Assembly: GCF_008831285.2 (NCBI RefSeq)
Contig: NC_045142.1
Location: 16,991,354 to 17,055,353 of the forward strand
Direction of reading: 5' to 3'
Origin: Nymphaea colorata
Taxonomy: Eukaryota > Streptophyta > Magnoliopsida > Nymphaeales > Nymphaeaceae
Length of the DNA: 64,000 bases
Translations under genes and position numbers: made by a program
Notes under the pieces: generated by a model
The model's input: the letters and a program-made list of their open reading frames with translations, nothing else
What the model was told of the DNA's origin: nothing
Databases searched by the model: none
Shown: positions 59,935 through 64,000 of the stretch, one piece after another
Numbering within the stretch: the stretch's first letter is position 1
Layout: each line of letters starts with the position of its first letter

Positions 59935-62900
59935 TGTTAACGCCCCAATTTTTTTTTCACATCAAAATTGAAGCAATGTGAAAATTTTACAAAAGAACTG
60001 TGAAAAATTGCAATTTCAAAGCTAATTTAGAATCTAAAGAACAATTTAGATTCAATTTAACCTGAGACATAAATCCCAATGCAAGATTACGAATCCAATT
60101 GGAGATGTCATTTGAAATCCAAATCTAATTGCAAAATTTAAATATTGACTTAAATCCAAGAATTGTATCTAATTCAGTCTAGAGTGCTATATGGGACCCA
60201 TGTGTGGGCCCCATCTAGCCCATGTGGTCAAGAGCCCCCAAGGGTCATGCCCCATTTAAAAAATATATATTTTCTCTCAATTAAATGAAAAAAAGTCATT
60301 TTCAAGTAGAAATAAATGGAAAAGCTAGGAATTGAGAGACATTTATGTCGCTTTCTCTTCTTTAACCAGGTCCTCTTTAAAGAGGAGTCAATTTCCAAAA
60401 AACAATAACTAGGATGGTCAAACTCACCTAACCTACTTAATCCAAGCAGGTTTGACCCGGGTGCACCCAAATGTGGTGCCAATTTCAGCTAGGTTCGGTC
60501 AAGTTGGGCTCAACCCAATCAGTGGATGAAAATAGACATTGACCGAATCGAACTCACTTTGACTAAGACTCTGTCGTAGTACAATTCAGCTCAATTAAGA
60601 GCTTTCTTAACTCAAATTTATCAAATTACCTCAAACAAAGTTAAACTACTCGAAAATGAGCTTTGGCTTTGGTCAATTGGTGGAAATTCTCCAATTTGGA
60701 TAATTTTGCCCTTCTATGGTCAAATTAAAATTGCAGAGCCTAAATTGGTTTATGAAAGACACATATATATTTGAATTTGTCAAATATATAAATCAAATAT
60801 CAAATTAAAATTTAATATTTCCAATCAAAGTTTGATTCAGTTGAAATCGATTTTTAATCAAGTTATGGACGAAAATACCCTTTTTAAACCAAATTTGATA
60901 GAATTATCAATTTTTATTTAAATTTAAATTGAATTATCATAATTCAATGATATTTGGAGCTTAGTAACTAGGTTTTAACCTAACATGCTTGATTTCAAAT
61001 GAAGAAAAAAATAAATAGCACAAAATAAGAAAAAACCCTATGCAAGGGCATTTTCGTTCGAAATTTTGGTCAAAGTTGGTCAGCTAGGTCTAAACCAATG
61101 TTGACCAAACCTAACCCAGCCCACCTAACTCGTGTAAATGGGCTAAGAATGGTCAATTAAAGCCTTTAAATCCTATTTAACTCATTTTACAAGTCCTCAA
61201 GGTCTGAAGCAAGTTCCCAATATGAGTTGAGAATGTGGTTGAACCCACCTCTCCTTCTATATATACCTCCTCTTGTCCACCAAGGAGAGGGACAAAAATT
61301 TTGAAGATTCCATCAAGTTGCTGCAGCCAATGAGCTAGGAGGAGAAGCCAAGGAGGAGAAAGAAGATTCGTCCAAAGTCTTCTCCCCCCTCTCTCTCATT
61401 TTCTTATTTGTTTCCTCTATTTTCTCTATCGAGTTTGCTAAGTGAGGGTGCTTAAGTGAACCCTTACTTAGGATTTTCGTGGAGAGAAACTCTCTCTTTT
61501 CCACTGCAAATTCCAACAAGCAAACTATTCTTATTCTAGCTTTGCTAAGCTCGAATCCAATGTTGGATTCTTGCTTAGGATTGCTCGATTTAGGAAACAA
61601 GTGAAGAAGAAGAACATGCATGAAGACCGACCGCAAGGTAGGTGATTTTAAGTCATTTCTCATATACTTTACCTTATTGTTGGTTCATTTTAATTTCAGC
61701 AATTCATGGGAGGAGTTTATTTTCATTTATTTTATAGCTGAGAATGATGTCCAGTTAGGGAAAGCCTACGATTGAATGTACTTATTAATGCATAACGCAT
61801 GCATGAGTCGGCTTTCTTAAAAATACTAACCCATTTATCAAGTTTTGAAAAGGGCCCCAAGGCCATGTCACTTTCAAAACCACAAGCTTAAAACCATTTT
61901 CAACTCCTCACCATGAGAGAAGCCCACGATGAGAGAGTGATTTCGTTGCGACATATATGATGACAACGCGAATTAGGGATTGATACATTCTTATGAATGT
62001 GATCCACCCTTGCATGGCAAAATTATGGATGAATTGGCTTGAGCATTGTTTTGTTTTCCTTCTCATTTGAAGTCGTTTGGATTAATGTCTTTCAATTTAA
62101 TTGATAAAGGGTGGTAGAGGAGATTAGAAACAAGTTTTCAATTTTTCTACGTAAAAGAATCCAGCCATGAATCATCATGATTCATGAGTTATGCGGTCCC
62201 TTGATTAAATTCCATTTTGAAGAGTAAGATAAGTATATATATATATATATTGTTATATATATACACGTAAAATCTCTTGTTAAAAATCATTTTCTTCTTT
62301 TAAAATCAGGTTGGAATACGTTTCCAAACTGGTTTTTTAAAAAGGATGATCATTTTATTGATTTTCATAGTGCAAGCCTATGAAATCATTTTCATTTCGT
62401 TTTTATTTAATTTCAGCAATCCATACGTACAATGTATGCAAGTTGTTGAAATTAGACCATGCTTTATGGGAATTAGCTTAAGAATGTCAAAGCAATTTTC
62501 AGCCACAAAGTGGCTATATTTTGAAGAACAGTAAAAAGGTTTTAGCCCTACCTAATCAGCTCTCTAAACGCCTTTTAGAAATTTCTAATTTCATTCACTA
62601 ATTTTCAGACTTACATTTTATTAATTGAGTCTCAAGAATGCTTCAAAAAATCTAATCTTTGTATCCCTTAAAGAACATGATCAAAAGTGTTTTAATAGTC
62701 CAAGAAATGAATGGATCTTCTAGGATGAGAATTTGAAATTTTGTTTGATTTTGAGGAGAAAGAAAGGTTCTTAGAACTCCATGACATGAATGAGAACATA
62801 TGGCACATGATTTTTGCCAACTTGATGCTTAGTTCCTATGGAGTAAAACTAAATTTCATCATTTTTCAAGAGTCAAACATTCTTAGAAACAATATTTTAA

Positions 62901-63858
62901 TTTTAATCCATTTAAATTAGATTAAAATCTGATTTTTATGACAATTTTGAGGAAAAAATATGGTATCCACATTTCTTCTATATTTTAATGTTTGATTTCA
63001 TTCTTATTTGTCTAATGCTTAACTGTTTTGAGTTTTTCATTCATGACTCAAGCTTATGGACTACATCTCTAATTCATGTGCTTAACAATATAATAAGCAC
63101 ATTTAGAGAAATTCTCACATTTTAATTAAAATCAATCTTCATGCATAGATTGTATGACATGTGATTGCAATGAATGAAACCTGAGAGATTATGAGAGAGA
63201 GAAGAATGATTGTTTCATATAGTTTTCTTTCTCCTTTCATGCATTCACTTTCACTTAAAATCCATAGCACCACATGCACGTCCTCAAGAAATTAAGTAAT
63301 TCAAATTTGAGTTGCAAAAAGTGACCAAGTCATATTGCAACAAGAATTTGTAAACTTCACTTAATTTCAAAAGAAAATACAAGCAATATATTCACAATCT
63401 TGGCCAAAATATGTTTAGAAAACAATATGTTTTCTAACAATTTGGAACTTATGTTCTATCAAAAGAACTCAATCTCAAATCTTCAAAATCCTCAAAAATT
63501 GCGGACTTCAAATCAAATGACACCAAAACAAAGGTTTTTAAATTAACTTGAAAAATCTCCAATCTCCAAATTCATTTTCAAAACAAGTTCAAGTCACTTA
63601 TTTAGAATGAATTTTGGTTCTTGAATCCAAAATCTCAATGCACAAGCATATAAAATTTGCATCAATAACCCGTGCATGATCCAAGTGATCCTTCGTCCTT
63701 GGTCCAATTACCCCTGTTAAAGGCGGCAGGAACGGTTGGACCTCGTACCGACGGGTGGATCCCTTTCTCTTGAAATATTTTCTTCAAAACTTCAATTTTA
63801 AAAGAATTTTGCTTATTCGCATTTCGACTCCCTTTGAGAAAGGGGTGGGGTGCAAACA
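59935..63858 (+). mobile_element. solo LTR, 3,924 bp, Gypsy (Del/Tekay-like)
   Basis: Starts TGTTAACGCCCCAATTTTTT and ends GGGGTGGGGTGCAAACA, flanked by GTACT on both sides. Ty3/Gypsy elements of the Del/Tekay lineage have LTRs of several kb beginning TGTAACGCCCC-like, and their 3' end often carries text like ATTTCGACTCCCTTTGAGAA, present at about 63,819-63,838. A TATATATA at 61,258-61,265 and a CT-rich stretch after it fit the U3/R boundary. No primer-binding site, polypurine tract or internal region lies on either side, so it is a solo LTR left by LTR-LTR recombination. Open frames inside it, such as the Ser/Glu-rich one on minus near 61.3-61.7 kb, are non-coding. Confidence 0.85.
61258..61265 (+). 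promoter_or_regulatory. TATA box inside the solo LTR
   Basis: TATATATACC sits one third of the way into the LTR, directly before sequence that is CT- and purine-rich. A retained promoter could drive transcription toward 63.9 kb. Confidence 0.5.
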
Positions 63859-63863
63859 GTACT
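63859..63863. repeat. right target-site duplication, GTACT
   Basis: Exact match to 59,930-59,934. Five bases is the length expected for LTR retrotransposon insertion. Confidence 0.85.
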
Positions 63864-63883
63864 CAGCTTATTGCTCACCCTTT

Positions 63884-64000
63884 TGTACAACCCAATAATT
63901 TCAAACAATAAGCCATCTATGAGAACATTTGTATTTTTGTGTCTTATTTCTTTGAGCTTAACAGTTTGGCACATTGTTTAATCTATGTTCCATTTCCTAT
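63884..64000 (+). repeat. repeat module M, copy 2
   Basis: Matches 33,905-34,035 up to the window edge (CATTTCCTAT). It begins 20 bp outside the solo LTR, so the LTR landed next to or inside this repeat. Confidence 0.85.

Noticed and set aside
61313-61663. 116-residue frame on minus within the solo LTR
   Set aside because: It lies inside LTR sequence just after its TATA box, opposite to the element's direction, with Ser/Glu bias and no known family.

Overview
The window is plant nuclear DNA, most likely from a flowering plant. It is AT-rich and full of long (TA)n, (GA)n and (CA)n microsatellites. Its recognisable coding remains are Ty1/copia and LINE retrotransposons, CDR1/nepenthesin-type aspartic proteases with a plant-style signal peptide, and one plant-specific small protein. 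The species cannot be named from the sequence alone. There is a 100-N scaffold gap at 38,399-38,498. No bacterial-style operon, CRISPR array, rRNA or tRNA was seen.

Layout. 1-5.9 kb: a possible CACTA subterminal repeat block, a dead LINE, and old LTR-like sequence. 6.2-12.1 kb: two decayed Ty1/copia elements in opposite orientations. 12.2-16.1 kb: non-coding DNA with MITE-like pieces. 16.2-16.9 kb: the only ordinary host gene with a visible promoter, a small conserved plant protein broken by a 4-bp duplication. 19.7-54.1 kb: a mosaic of diverged repeat modules that recur up to five times, mixed with rearranged pieces of two copia families (A on minus, with 321-bp LTRs; B on plus) and two aspartic-protease loci (27.5-28.9 kb and 47.4-52.4 kb, both minus). 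45.1-47.1 kb: short minus-strand open segments with GT-AG borders that look like exons of an unidentified intron-rich gene. 54.3-59.9 kb: GC-richer repeat-derived DNA. 59,935-63,858: a 3,924-bp solo LTR with an exact 5-bp target-site duplication.

Functional reading. The protease loci arose by segmental duplication that included about 1 kb of upstream DNA and the TATA box. Both have lost the first catalytic aspartate, by different single-base changes in the same codon. One copy has a stop and two frameshifts. The other keeps a 373-codon frame, but its C-terminal part lies 3.6 kb away behind inserted LINE and copia sequence. I found no new multi-gene system. The strongest observations are the paired catalytic losses, the split protease gene, the solo LTR, the ATGA frameshift, the tandem pair of rearranged copia copies and the candidate cryptic exons.
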